Source: Caldicellulosiruptor diazotrophicus
GTDB taxonomy: Bacteria > Bacillota > Thermoanaerobacteria > Caldicellulosiruptorales > Caldicellulosiruptoraceae
NCBI RefSeq assembly: GCF_017347585.1
Contig: NZ_AP024480.1
Location: forward strand, 2,395,501-2,459,500
DNA length: 64,000 nucleotides
Reading direction: 5' to 3'
The notes under the pieces: model-generated
Database searches by the model: none
Told to the model about the DNA's origin: nothing
The model's input: only the letters and a program-made list of their open reading frames with translations
Program-made: the position numbers and the translations under genes
Shown: positions 1-9,009 of the stretch, piece after piece
Layout of the letters: each line of letters starts with the position of its first letter
How positions within the stretch are numbered: position 1 is the first letter of the stretch

Positions 1-461
1 AGAAAAAGGCAAAAAATAAACTTGGCAGAAACGCTTTTTATGTTCAGCTTATAACCCACTCTGGCGAAATTAGGGAATGTGGTGGCAAATGGAATTTTGT
101 TGAATTTGTAAATAAAATTGTATATGACCTACAAAATGGTTCAATTTCCAAAGTATTTTGTAACCAAATTGTTGAGGTTATGAATCATTTATTAGACACA
201 GAACAAGAATATGTTTCACGAAAAATAGTAGATATTTTAGAGCTGGAAATAAAAAGGTTGTGGAAAAGAAAGAAAAAATATGGAGAGAAAGAATCTGTGT
301 TAAAGATAGAAGATATAATTTATTATTTTAGAGAATATATAACTGAAAAAGGAAAAATTTTTGAAGATTGTGAAATATTCAAAACACAAAACATCTTAAT
401 GTTTGGCTATCTTTTTTCTTTAGCAAAGTTTTTAGCAGGCAAAGGTGATCTCAATTTGTAA
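1..461 (+). CDS. cmr2: Cas10/Cmr2 C-terminal end (partial, type III-B large subunit)
   Basis: The reading frame is already open at base 3 and runs to a TAA at 459-461, so this is the 3' end of a gene that starts outside the window. The translation near the left edge, LGRNAFYVQLITHSGEI, resembles the C-terminal region of Cmr2/Cas10, the large subunit of the type III-B effector, which in full-length proteins carries the palm domains that make cyclic oligoadenylate. Neither the GGDD motif nor an HD domain is inside the visible part, so catalytic competence cannot be judged. Assignment rests on this C-terminal similarity plus the unbroken cmr3-cmr1-cmr4-cmr5-cmr6 series that follows. A later in-frame ATG at 180 is internal and not a start. 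Confidence 0.8.
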   Translation, partial: KKAKNKLGRNAFYVQLITHSGEIRECGGKWNFVEFVNKIVYDLQNGSISKVFCNQIVEVMNHLLDTEQEYVSRKIVDILELEIKRLWKRKKKYGEKESVLKIEDIIYYFREYITEKGKIFEDCEIFKTQNILMFGYLFSLAKFLAGKGDLNL

Positions 462-504
462 AATCAATAAAGGCTTAATATCTGTGTTTGAGGTGGTTCA
501 AAAA

Positions 505-1734
505 ATGATGTTAAAATTTGAACTCAAACCATTTGATGTCTTGTTTTTTGGAAGTGGAAAACCTTTTAACAGGGGAGATGATTCAAGCTCAATCTTTCCC
601 CCGCTTTCGCATACCATTGCTGGAGCAATATCAAAAAAAATTACAACTTTTTTCAAGATAGACTCTTCAAAAGCGATAAAATATATATATGGTCCTTTTA
701 TAAAAAGGCTTACAGTAACATCAAATGAGGAAACCATATTTTTTTCTATACCTTCGAATATATACACTGCAAGAAAAGAAGATAACTCTAATTTTTTCTG
801 CATATTAAATCCGTTGGAAAATCAAGCTTTGAAATTATTTTCTCCTCAAAATACTAATAAGCCAAATACAATCTCTACATTTTGTGTTTACACTAAAGAT
901 GAAACTGAAATTGAACCTTTTACTGGATTTATTTCAATAAAATATTTAAACCATTGGTTAGACGGTTCGTTAGAAAATAAACTTTCAGATACGCATAATG
1001 ACATTGAAAATAAAAGAAACATTATCAAGCTTGATGAGATATGTCAAAACGATGAGAGAATTGGTATAAAAATAAATTATAAACAGGGAACTGTTGAAAA
1101 AGAAAATGGTGTTTTTAGAGTATCTTTTAAAAAACTCAAAATTGAGCCTGCAGAAGAGTTCTCGTTTGTTGTGTGGGTGGAATTTAATCTTGAAGATGAA
1201 AATCTCAAAAAAGCTAATTTAGGACATGACCAAATAAAAGCTATCTTTGAAAAACAACCACGTGTGCTAAAAGTTGGCGGTGAGTCAAAAACAGTATTTT
1301 ATGAGATTGAAGAAGTTTCGTTTTTTGATGAAATAAAAGAGCTTCTTGAAATTGAAAATACTTTTGTTGGATTTTTAAAGTTTGAAAATAATAGTTTATC
1401 AATATTTCCTGAAAAAATTATAAAAATTGAAAAAGGCGAAAAAGTTCAAATTTTATTTCTTACGCAGGGGGTATTTGATAACTTTTTGCCAGATTTTCTC
1501 AATAGATGTGGCTTTAGAACTATAAGCATGACAATGAACAGTTGTCTCAATGTAACACTATATTCATCAAAAAGTACAAGATTTTTCTCAAAAGCAATTC
1601 CAGCTGGTACAGTAATCTGGGCAGTTGCTGAAAAAGATATTGAAATTTCATCAGAAAATACTTCATCTTTGTCAAAAAATAGCTTTATTGGTTCAAATCT
1701 TGTGCTAATTAGAAAGGAGAAAATGAAAAAATGA
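505..1734 (+). CDS. cmr3: Cmr3, type III-B RAMP subunit
   Basis: Cmr3 (Cas5-like RAMP) caps the crRNA 5' tag end of the Cmr complex and contacts Cas10. The N-terminus, LKPFDVLFFGSGKPFNRGDD followed by a run with SSIFPPLSHTIAGAI, is the characteristic Cmr3 opening. I place the start at ATG 505 (an adjacent ATG lies at 508), with AGGTGG at 491-496 about 8 nt upstream. A longer frame opening at 445 would overlap the cas10 end and lacks a good ribosome site. The 409-residue product is of normal family size. Its stop overlaps the cmr1 start as ATGA, indicating translational coupling. Confidence 0.9.
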   Translation: MMLKFELKPFDVLFFGSGKPFNRGDDSSSIFPPLSHTIAGAISKKITTFFKIDSSKAIKYIYGPFIKRLTVTSNEETIFFSIPSNIYTARKEDNSNFFCILNPLENQALKLFSPQNTNKPNTISTFCVYTKDETEIEPFTGFISIKYLNHWLDGSLENKLSDTHNDIENKRNIIKLDEICQNDERIGIKINYKQGTVEKENGVFRVSFKKLKIEPAEEFSFVVWVEFNLEDENLKKANLGHDQIKAIFEKQPRVLKVGGESKTVFYEIEEVSFFDEIKELLEIENTFVGFLKFENNSLSIFPEKIIKIEKGEKVQILFLTQGVFDNFLPDFLNRCGFRTISMTMNSCLNVTLYSSKSTRFFSKAIPAGTVIWAVAEKDIEISSENTSSLSKNSFIGSNLVLIRKEKMKK

Positions 1735-2933
1735 GGGAATACATCTTTCACTGTGAAGTTGTCACTCCTCTTTTTATGGGTGGGAGTGAACCAAATAAAT
1801 TAGAGTTAAGAAGTCAGTCTTTCAACGGACTTTTTAGGTATTGGTTTCGAATTGGAGGAGGAAATTTAGAAGATGAAAAAAGAATATTTGGTTTTGGAGG
1901 AAATAATGCCAGAAAAGGACTTGTGCAGATAATAGTGGTTGAAAAATTTTCTAACATAAATTTTTATCAGAACACACAGACAGCCCAAGCTGAGTTGAAA
2001 AAGGGTTTTATTTATCTGAGCAATTTTTTGGAAAGAACAGGTCGAAAAGATTCTTTTTTCCCAATTGGTAAACAGTTTAAGTTAATCTTTCGTTTTTCAC
2101 CTTTAGCAACAGAAGATGATATAAAAAAGTTCTTTTGCAGTGTGTGGCTTGCTGTAAACCTTGGTAATTTTGGTGTAAGATCCAGAAGAGGCTTTGGATC
2201 TGTAAAAATTACTAAAATAGAGGGTGTTGATTCAGTATTTGATTTTCTCAAGTTTACTCCTCAACCTTCATTAAAAGATTGGTTGAATAATAATCTTAAT
2301 GTGATAAAAAGTACTTTGTTTTCAAAAGAAAGGGAGTGCATTCCTTGTTTGTTTAACAATAGTGTTGAAATATATTATCTGAAAAAAGACAATTTAGAAA
2401 ATTCCTATAAAAAATGGGTTACTAAAATATACGAAAACAAGAAATGCAATAAATATATACCGAATTTAGAAACATCAGATTTTCAGTTGGACAACCCTTT
2501 AAAAGCATTGTCATTTATGGGCTGTTTACTTATGGGCTTTAGAAGCTATTATCTGCCTGATTATGAAAATTTAATTTTTGCAATTAGGAATCCTTCGTTT
2601 GCAGCAAATAATGGAATAATAATTGAAAGGGCTGTGTTTGGTTTGCCTTTGCCTTTTAGAGTTGGGGAAAGCAATTATTTTGTAAACGCGTATGACAATA
2701 AAAAAAATACTAATAGTAGACGGGCATCACCTTTGTGGTTCAAAATATTATTAAATTCTTTAAACAGCGTCGAATGTTTGTTTATAGTAATGAAGTCTGA
2801 TTTTTTACCAAATAACATGGAAATAAACTTGAAAATCCAACAAAACAAAATAAAATGTTCAACAAATAATTGGAGTGCTATAGATACTTTTATTAATACG
2901 TTAATGAGTTGTGGAATAATTGATATTATTTAG
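1731..2933 (+). CDS. cmr1: Cmr1, type III-B RAMP subunit
   Basis: Cmr1 is the Cas7-like RAMP protein at the crRNA 3' end of the Cmr complex, where it helps capture target RNA. The N-terminal stretch CEVVTPLFMGGSEPNKLELR, then SFNGLFRYWFR, is the classic Cmr1 signature (first RAMP beta strand and the arginine-rich helix). A glycine-rich segment NFGVRSRRGFGSV around residue 145-160 is the RAMP G-loop. The 400-residue length is usual. The start ATG overlaps the cmr3 stop by 4 nt and is preceded by AGGAG at about 1716. A 35-bp gap separates it from cmr4. Confidence 0.9.
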   Translation: MREYIFHCEVVTPLFMGGSEPNKLELRSQSFNGLFRYWFRIGGGNLEDEKRIFGFGGNNARKGLVQIIVVEKFSNINFYQNTQTAQAELKKGFIYLSNFLERTGRKDSFFPIGKQFKLIFRFSPLATEDDIKKFFCSVWLAVNLGNFGVRSRRGFGSVKITKIEGVDSVFDFLKFTPQPSLKDWLNNNLNVIKSTLFSKERECIPCLFNNSVEIYYLKKDNLENSYKKWVTKIYENKKCNKYIPNLETSDFQLDNPLKALSFMGCLLMGFRSYYLPDYENLIFAIRNPSFAANNGIIIERAVFGLPLPFRVGESNYFVNAYDNKKNTNSRRASPLWFKILLNSLNSVECLFIVMKSDFLPNNMEINLKIQQNKIKCSTNNWSAIDTFINTLMSCGIIDII

Positions 2934-2968
2934 ACTAAATAGAGAATAAAATTAAAAGGAGTGATAAA

Positions 2969-4075
2969 ATGTTTAAAGATGTAATCTTGACCACATATTA
3001 TTGTGAGACTCCTCTACATATGGGTTCTGGACAGAGTATATCATACGTTGACCTGCCAATTCAAAGAGAAAAACACACAGATTTCCCTGTTATCTGGTCA
3101 AGCAGTATCAAAGGTGTTGCCAGAGATAGGGCTTTGAGAAGCGGATGGAGTAGAACAAAACTTTTGTATATTTTTGGTTCTGAAGCAGATGAATCACCTG
3201 ACAATTTAGTTTCATCTTGTATAAGTTTTACTGATGCAAAAATACTTTTTTACCCTGTGCGTTCAGCAAAGGGCATCTTTGCTTGGATAACTTGTCCATT
3301 TGTCATAAAAAGATTTATCCAAGAAATAGAAGGTGCAGGTATTTTGTGTAATAATCATGATATGTTAAATGCAATAATTAACTGGACTAATTATATAGAA
3401 ACTCCTATATCTCAAAACAAAGTGGTGTTGCTTGACAGTAGTGCCTATATAAAGAATTCTTCAGAAAAAGTAATACTGGAAGAATTTGAATTCTCATCAG
3501 AAGTTAAAAGTGATACTGTAATTATTAACTTTTTTAAAGATATCCTTCCAACAAATATACTTACAGAAGAACTTGAAAAGAGATTAGCAATAGTTTCAGA
3601 TGATATTTTTTCAGTTTTTGTTAAATATGCTGTTGAAATTAGAACTCGAATAAGAATAGACCAAACAACAGGTGTTGTTGACGATAAAGCACTGTTTACC
3701 GAAGAACTTTTGCCTTCAGAGAGTATTTTTTACGGATTTGTTTTTACAACTGACCCGTTTTTCGGTATTGATAATGATTTATACAACAAATTGAAATCAT
3801 CATCTGTTGATTGGGAAAAATTGGGGGATTTAGTTTCTACCGAAAAGTTAAATATATTAAAAGAAGCAGCTGGAGAAAAAAGTGAAAATGAAGCTAATAA
3901 AAGAGAGGACAGGTATTTATCTTCTAAAGATGTTATTAAACAACTTGAAAAACTCCTGAATACGGGACTTCTTCAACTTGGTGCAGATTCAACTCTTGGA
4001 AGAGGTTTTGTCAAGGTAAAAGCTACTTCAATATTGTTTTCGAACTTCGAAAATATGCAGGAGGTAGAGAGCTAA
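2969..4075 (+). CDS. cmr4: Cmr4, type III-B backbone RNase subunit
   Basis: Cmr4 is the Cas7-like subunit that forms the helical backbone of the Cmr complex and cuts bound target RNA at 6-nt intervals. The N-terminus has CETPLHMGSGQSISYVDLPI followed by QREKHTDFPVIW and SSIKGVARD. Asp28 in YVDLPIQRE aligns by eye with the catalytic Asp of characterised Cmr4 proteins, so target-RNA cleavage looks intact. The C-terminus has the G-rich RAMP segment LGADSTLGRGFVKV. At 368 residues it is somewhat longer than the roughly 300 usual for the family, the extra length lying in the C-terminal half. AAGGAG sits 8 nt before the ATG. Confidence 0.92.
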   Translation: MFKDVILTTYYCETPLHMGSGQSISYVDLPIQREKHTDFPVIWSSSIKGVARDRALRSGWSRTKLLYIFGSEADESPDNLVSSCISFTDAKILFYPVRSAKGIFAWITCPFVIKRFIQEIEGAGILCNNHDMLNAIINWTNYIETPISQNKVVLLDSSAYIKNSSEKVILEEFEFSSEVKSDTVIINFFKDILPTNILTEELEKRLAIVSDDIFSVFVKYAVEIRTRIRIDQTTGVVDDKALFTEELLPSESIFYGFVFTTDPFFGIDNDLYNKLKSSSVDWEKLGDLVSTEKLNILKEAAGEKSENEANKREDRYLSSKDVIKQLEKLLNTGLLQLGADSTLGRGFVKVKATSILFSNFENMQEVES

Positions 4076-4076
4076 A

Positions 4077-4448
4077 ATGAGTATAAAAAGCATAGAACAA
4101 GAAATAGCTCAGTTTTGTTTCAATGAAATTTCAAGTTATAAAAGAAAATTAAAAGATAAAGATGAACTTCTAAAATTTAAATCTGATATAAGAAGGCTTC
4201 CAGCTATGATAACTAATAATGGTCTTTTGGCTACCATGGCATTTTACAAAAAGACAAACGAAGATGTTTATAATACAATAAACAACTGGTTTTTAAATAA
4301 GTTGCAAAATCGTGATTTAATCAAATATTTAATTAACATGGATTATGAAGAACTTCTTTTTAAAACGTATGAAGTTCTTAAACTTGCTGATTGGTTAAAA
4401 AGAATTGTTGAGGTGGAAATAAAAGATGAAAAAACAACTGAAGGATAA
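4077..4448 (+). CDS. cmr5: Cmr5, type III-B small subunit
   Basis: Cmr5 is the small, all-helical subunit (Cas11 type) that forms the second filament of the Cmr complex alongside Cmr4. The 123-residue product is predicted helical and contains LPAMITNNGLLATMAFYKKT at about residue 41, the pattern typical of Cmr5, followed by a C-terminal helix ending in a charged tail. It starts one base after the cmr4 stop, with AGGAGG upstream inside cmr4, and its 3' end overlaps cmr6 by 23 bp. Both features support a tightly coupled operon. Confidence 0.9.
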   Translation: MSIKSIEQEIAQFCFNEISSYKRKLKDKDELLKFKSDIRRLPAMITNNGLLATMAFYKKTNEDVYNTINNWFLNKLQNRDLIKYLINMDYEELLFKTYEVLKLADWLKRIVEVEIKDEKTTEG

Positions 4449-5487
4449 GAGTCCGAAAAATAATCTACAAAAAAATTTGCGGGCTAATTTAGCAATTGCA
4501 GAATATGATAATTTTTCACTTGCTTTTTCAAAAGGTATTTCTTTTGAGATATGCAAAAATAAAAATCTTGATCTTATAAATCAAAAAAACAAAAAAGAGT
4601 ACTTACAATCAATTTTAAATTCCAAAGCAAAAGAAAAATTATCTCTTATTCAAAACCAAATAAATTACAAATTGAAAAGTATTGAAGAGCACTTGCTTGC
4701 TAATCACTTTTTAAAGGTTATTGACATTAATTTTAAAAATATATCTAGACTGGTTGTAGGTTTGGGATCTGAGCATGTTTTCGAAACATCCTTAACTCTT
4801 GATTATATTTGGGGAATTCCCTATATACCATCTTCTGCTGTCAAAGGCGGATGTAGGGCTGCTGCATTTCGAGAAATAGTTTTGTTAATATTAGATAATC
4901 TTAATAAAAAAGAATCTCAAAAAGAAATTTGTCAAGACGAAATTGATGAAGTAGCAAAATATGTTTTCCAAAACTTATATAATGAAGACATTTATTTTGA
5001 AAACTATAAACTACTAGATCTTAGCGATATTGATAAAAGAATTTTACTATATAAACTTATATTTGGGACAAAGAATTTTGAAGGGTTATTCACATTTTTA
5101 GATGCATATCCTCAAAATTTATCGGAATTAACCAATATATTTGAATTAGACATAATAAATTCTCATTACCCTGACTATTATAGTAACCCCAAAACAAACC
5201 CAGCTGGGGACTGGTATAATCCACAACCTGTTAACTTCTTAGTAGTAAAACCAGGAGTTGAATTTAAATTTATTGTATTTTATGACCAACATCGTTCTGA
5301 GAAGTTAAAAAAATCTTTTGAGACAGAAAGCATATATTTTGAGCTAATCGAATTATTAGAAAAAGATAATTTTGGGATTCTTAGAAACATCGTAAAAACC
5401 TCTTTAAGCTTTTATGGCATAGGCGCAAAAACACGATTAGGTTATGGTTTATTTGAAATCTTAAATGAACAAGGCAATTCCATTTAA
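4426..5487 (+). CDS. cmr6: Cmr6, type III-B RAMP subunit
   Basis: Cmr6 is the Cas7-like subunit at the 3' end of the crRNA in the Cmr complex. After a lysine-rich N-terminal extension of about 100 residues, the core begins with RLVVGLGSEHVFETSLTLDY and GIPYIPSSAVKGGCRAAAFR, a Cmr6 hallmark. It ends with the RAMP glycine-rich loop GIGAKTRLGYGLFEI. The 353-residue length is at the long end for the family. GAGGTGG upstream of ATG 4426 is a good ribosome site although it lies inside cmr5. This is the last gene of the operon and is followed within 10 bp by a hairpin terminator. Confidence 0.9.
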   Translation: MKKQLKDKSPKNNLQKNLRANLAIAEYDNFSLAFSKGISFEICKNKNLDLINQKNKKEYLQSILNSKAKEKLSLIQNQINYKLKSIEEHLLANHFLKVIDINFKNISRLVVGLGSEHVFETSLTLDYIWGIPYIPSSAVKGGCRAAAFREIVLLILDNLNKKESQKEICQDEIDEVAKYVFQNLYNEDIYFENYKLLDLSDIDKRILLYKLIFGTKNFEGLFTFLDAYPQNLSELTNIFELDIINSHYPDYYSNPKTNPAGDWYNPQPVNFLVVKPGVEFKFIVFYDQHRSEKLKKSFETESIYFELIELLEKDNFGILRNIVKTSLSFYGIGAKTRLGYGLFEILNEQGNSI

Positions 5488-5496
5488 AGCAAAGGG

Positions 5497-5527
5497 GTGA
5501 GGAAATTACTACTACAACTTTCCTCAC
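5497..5527 (+). terminator. Intrinsic terminator after the cmr operon
   Basis: A perfect 9-bp stem, GTGAGGAAA (5497-5505) with TTTCCTCAC (5519-5527), closes a 13-nt loop. A T-rich run follows shortly afterwards. It lies directly downstream of cmr6 and is the natural end of the III-B operon. Confidence 0.7.
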
Positions 5528-5612
5528 TCTATATTATTTATTTTTTTGAGGTATCATAATTTTATGATTTTGTTTAGCACATTAGTAATTTTTTATTTCC
5601 TTTTTTTGGGTT

Positions 5613-5912
5613 TTAACCCTTTTTTATATACTTATTAAAGTTAGAGTATGTTCCTATTGTCTCATCTTTTGATTTTAAATACTCATAAACAGCTTTGACT
5701 GCAACTTCTTTGATACCAAGCTTTGATTTTATATTATCATAGTATTTGTCCAATTTACTTGGTTTGTTCCTATTCTTAGGTTTTCCTTCATAACCTTCAT
5801 AATATTTTTTAACTGTTCTTCTATCCATCCCATATATTCTTGCAAGTTCTGAAAAGTTAGGTTTCATTTTCATCGCCTTTATCATGTTTAAATGTGCTGT
5901 TAAGTTCTGCAT
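5613..5912 (-). pseudogene. Truncated IS21-family IstA transposase, N-terminal part
   Basis: The 99-residue frame begins MQNLTAHLNMIKAMKMKP and contains a helix-turn-helix with FSELARIYGMDRRTVKKYYE, which is the DNA-binding N-terminus of IS21-family IstA transposases. IstA is normally over 400 residues with a DDE core; here the frame stops after IKKG and no core or IstB partner follows. It has a good ribosome site (GGAGGG on the minus strand at about 5922). It is best read as a decayed insertion-sequence remnant beside the CRISPR locus. A role as a small DNA-binding protein is possible but unsupported. Confidence 0.7.
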
Positions 5913-5933
5913 TTGATATCCCTCCTCACTATG

Positions 5934-6232
5934 AGAAAGGATATCATATCAATGTACAATTTTGTACATCCTTATATTCCACTTTCAGTACATTTTTATT
6001 TTATCATTAACATTTCTATCCATGTCTAACAATCTTGCTATTTGACTTTTGTTGTATCCCCGTTTGAAAAGTGTGTAGATTGTTGTGTGCATTTCAACCC
6101 CCAACATTTTCTTGTTATCTTCTCCTTCTGGAGTTTTTCCATACTTTCTATTCTACACTACAGAAGGCTTATTTTTAAGTGGCAAGTGGGGAATTTTTAG
6201 TGTCATTTGATGATTTTATTTTATCATTAACA
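5934..6232. repeat. 299-bp flank, copy 1, leader-distal side of array A
   Basis: This segment is identical, as far as I can read base by base, to 12023-12321 (offset 6,089). It ends exactly where the first repeat of array A begins, just as copy 2 ends where array B begins. It contains a short palindrome (ATGTACAA, TT, TTGTACAT at about 5951-5968) and a 40-codon minus-strand IstA-like fragment. Because transcription of the arrays runs leftward, this is the trailer side, not the leader. Confidence 0.95.
5985..6107 (-). pseudogene. Short IstA-like HTH fragment (copy 1)
   Basis: On the minus strand a 40-codon frame reads MLGVEMHTTIYTLFKRGYNK then SQIARLLDMDRNVND and stops. This resembles the start of an IS21-type transposase helix-turn-helix, where MDRxTVR would be expected, so it is a second, more decayed remnant than the one at 5613-5912. 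A GGAG motif precedes the start. It lies wholly inside the duplicated flank and therefore recurs at 12074-12196. Confidence 0.5.
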
Positions 6233-8876
6233 GTTTACATCCCTAATAGTTCAGATAAAACCGAAGTTGTTTACCCCAACACACCCGTGTCTTTAAACTT
6301 TACATCCCTAACAGTTCAGATAAAACATGATATGGGTATACTAAAAAATATTTTATCTCTAATCTTTCCATCCCTAATAGTTCAGATAAAACGTGATCTC
6401 GATATTATAGCTGTTTATGCAATGCCTGCTTTACATCCCTAATAGTTCAGATAAAACAAGAGGAATACTTCTACTCTGGCAGATATGGAACATTTCTTTA
6501 CATCCCTAATAGTTCATATAAAACTTATATCCTGCGCTATCTGATGGCTCTTAAAAGCCTCGTTTACATCCCTAATAGTTTAGATAAAACGCTGTTCAAA
6601 ATACAAAAAAATGCCACTCGATTATAGTTTACATCCCTTATAGTTCAGATAAAACTTCAGGGAGAAGATGAAGTTGTTGATGTATGCTTGAAGTTTACAT
6701 CCCTAATAGTTCAGATAAAACCTGAACAGATTTTCAATGGTGAGATTGGCAAGTTGTTGTTTACATCCCTAATAGTTCAGATAAAACCTAGTGAGGGTCT
6801 CAGCTGAGCGGGTGCCGTTAATAAGTTTACATCCCTAATAGTTCAGATAAAACACAAAGCTCCGCTTCAGCGGGGCTTTTTTGTTGCTTGTTTACATCCC
6901 TAATAGTTCAGATAAAACCGAATCATACCTATTCATTGCAAACCTGTCGAGTTTGGTTTACATCCCTAATAGTTCAGATAAAACAATTTATGAAGTTGAT
7001 AAAGATACTGGCATATTAACGTTTACATCCCTAATAGTTCAGATAAAACATAGAACAAAAAGTTAAGAAACTATCATAAGAAGAGTTTACATCCCTAATA
7101 GTTCAGATAAAACGCAGCAAAACAAGACGCTATACGACCTTGCGGTTGGTTTACATCCCTAATAGTTCAGATAAAACACTACTTCAGAGATGCCGGGTTT
7201 AGAAACTTTAAACGTTTACATCCCTAATAGTTCAGATAAAACTAGGATTACTTGTTTCTTCACTCTTTCTATTTCCCGTTTACATCCCTAATAGTTCAGA
7301 TAAAACAGTGTCTTATACGCCTCTTCTATGAAGTCGTCCGAAGTTTACATCCCTAATAGTTCAGATAAAACGGAAAATGTACATGAGCTAACGTTGAGCG
7401 CGTAAGCCAGTTTACATCCCTAATAGTTCAGATAAAACCCAGTGATTTAATGTAGGCGGCAATATTATCCTTCAGTTTACATCCCTAATAGTTCAGATAA
7501 AACTTTCACAACAACACAGCGCATCGACACAGCACATCGTTTACATCCCTAATAGTTCAGATAAAACTGTGTTCAGCCATGTATTATCAAATTCTGCTTT
7601 ACCAGTTTACATCCCTAATAGTTCAGATAAAACACAAGCATATGAAGAGAGAAAGGTGTTAACATCAAAGTTTACATCCCTAATAGTTCAGATAAAACTC
7701 ATCATCTCCCGCATAGTTTCTTTTAAAATTTCTCTGTTTACATCCCTAATAGTTCAGATAAAACCCTTGTCGCAGAAGAAGGGTATTCCACTATCAAAGG
7801 TTTACATCCCTAATAGTTCAGATAAAACGAAGATAATTATCAAGACAAATGTTTTTTATCTTCTGTTTACATCCCTAATAGTTCAGATAAAACTAGATTT
7901 AGAAGAGGACAAGGGTTTGGTTTTATCGAGTTTACATCCCTAATAGTTCAGATAAAACCTCATTGGTTTCTGCACTATCCGAAAAGAACACTATGTTTAC
8001 ATCCCTAATAGTTCAGATAAAACTCTAAATACTACTGGGGAAGATGAGTTAGAACAACTGCGTTTACATCCCTAATAGTTCAGATAAAACAAATTAAGAC
8101 AAAAACAAGAGAAATTCAGCAGCAGATGTTTACATCCCTAATAGTTCAGATAAAACAAAATCTATCAAAGCCATTTACTTTCCCTCTTTCTTTAGTTTAC
8201 ATCCCTAATAGTTCAGATAAAACACGCTGATAACGTTAATGGTGAAGATATTACAAAACAGTTTACATCCCTAATAGTTCAGATAAAACCAAAAGATAGG
8301 ACAAGAAAGGTATTTACTTCTCAGCGGTTTACATCCCTAATAGTTTAGATAAAACACAAAGAAACAATTGATATAGCTCCAGAGGAATTTGGTTTACATC
8401 CCTAATAGTTCAGATAAAACCCGTGACTCTCTCCAATGTGCGAAAGTGGACTTAGCGTTTACATCCCTAATAGTTCAGATAAAACAAGCTATAAGTTCCT
8501 CCAATGCTTTCTTTTGTGCTGGGTTTACATCCCTAATAGTTCAGATAAAACTTTCTTGCTCATTAAATCTGCTTTCAGCTCTTTCATGTTTACATCCCTA
8601 ATAGTTCAGATAAAACTCTTCCACCTGCTCATTGTCATCTGCCTTCTCGGATGTTTACATCCCTAATAGTTCAGATAAAACTATCTGTTAGGTCCAACGG
8701 CAACTGAAGCAAAAGCAGTTTACATCCCTAATAGTTCAGATAAAACCCATACCTTCCAGAACCGACTCTAAAATGATTGACTCGTTTACATCCCTAATAG
8801 TTCAGATAAAACAATGGCGGAATCCCACCGCTTGGCTATAAAATCGTCGAGTTTACATCCCTAATAGTTCAGATAA
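6233..8876 (-). CRISPR. CRISPR array A: 41 repeats, 40 spacers
   Basis: A 29-nt repeat (plus-strand form beginning GTTTACATCC and ending AGATAAAAC) recurs every 64-67 bp from 6233 to 8851, with spacers mostly 35-38 nt. I count 41 repeats. The leftmost ones are decayed: 6298 and 6364 carry several changes, 6429 and 6496 begin with C, and 6562 and 6627 have single changes. The repeat is taken as minus-strand, because its reverse complement ends in ATGTAAAC, which resembles known crRNA 5' tags, and because decay is expected at the trailer end. The last repeat, 8851-8876, lacks its final AAC where an insertion sequence begins. Without a leader at its right end, expression would depend on readthrough from array B through the insertion sequence. 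Confidence 0.97.
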
Positions 8877-8944
8877 TAGCCTTTTGCAGAAACGCTCAAG
8901 ATGAGCATTATCAAGCTTTATACAATCTTCAAAAAAGTATTCCT

Positions 8945-9002
8945 TCCTCCTCATAGATAGTGTAAAATATAACTGTATAAAACATATTTTCTATGAGGAG
9001 GA
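8945..9002 (+). promoter_or_regulatory. Hairpin covering the transposase ribosome-binding site
   Basis: A perfect 12-bp inverted repeat, TCCTCCTCATAG (8945-8956) and CTATGAGGAGGA (8991-9002), places the GAGGAGGA ribosome site in the right arm, 7 nt before the ATG at 9010. In transcripts entering from outside, the left arm would pair with and mask the site. Transcripts that start inside the loop region would escape. Such masking is known in several insertion sequences as protection against impinging transcription; here it is inferred from the sequence only. Confidence 0.6.
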
Positions 9003-9009
9003 GGATAAA

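Noticed and set aside
5934-6232. The 299-bp flank as the CRISPR leader, since it precedes both arrays on the plus strand
   Set aside because: The neighbouring repeats are the decayed ones, no rightward promoter is clear, and cas1-cas2 with a good promoter lie at the opposite end. It is better read as trailer-side flank.
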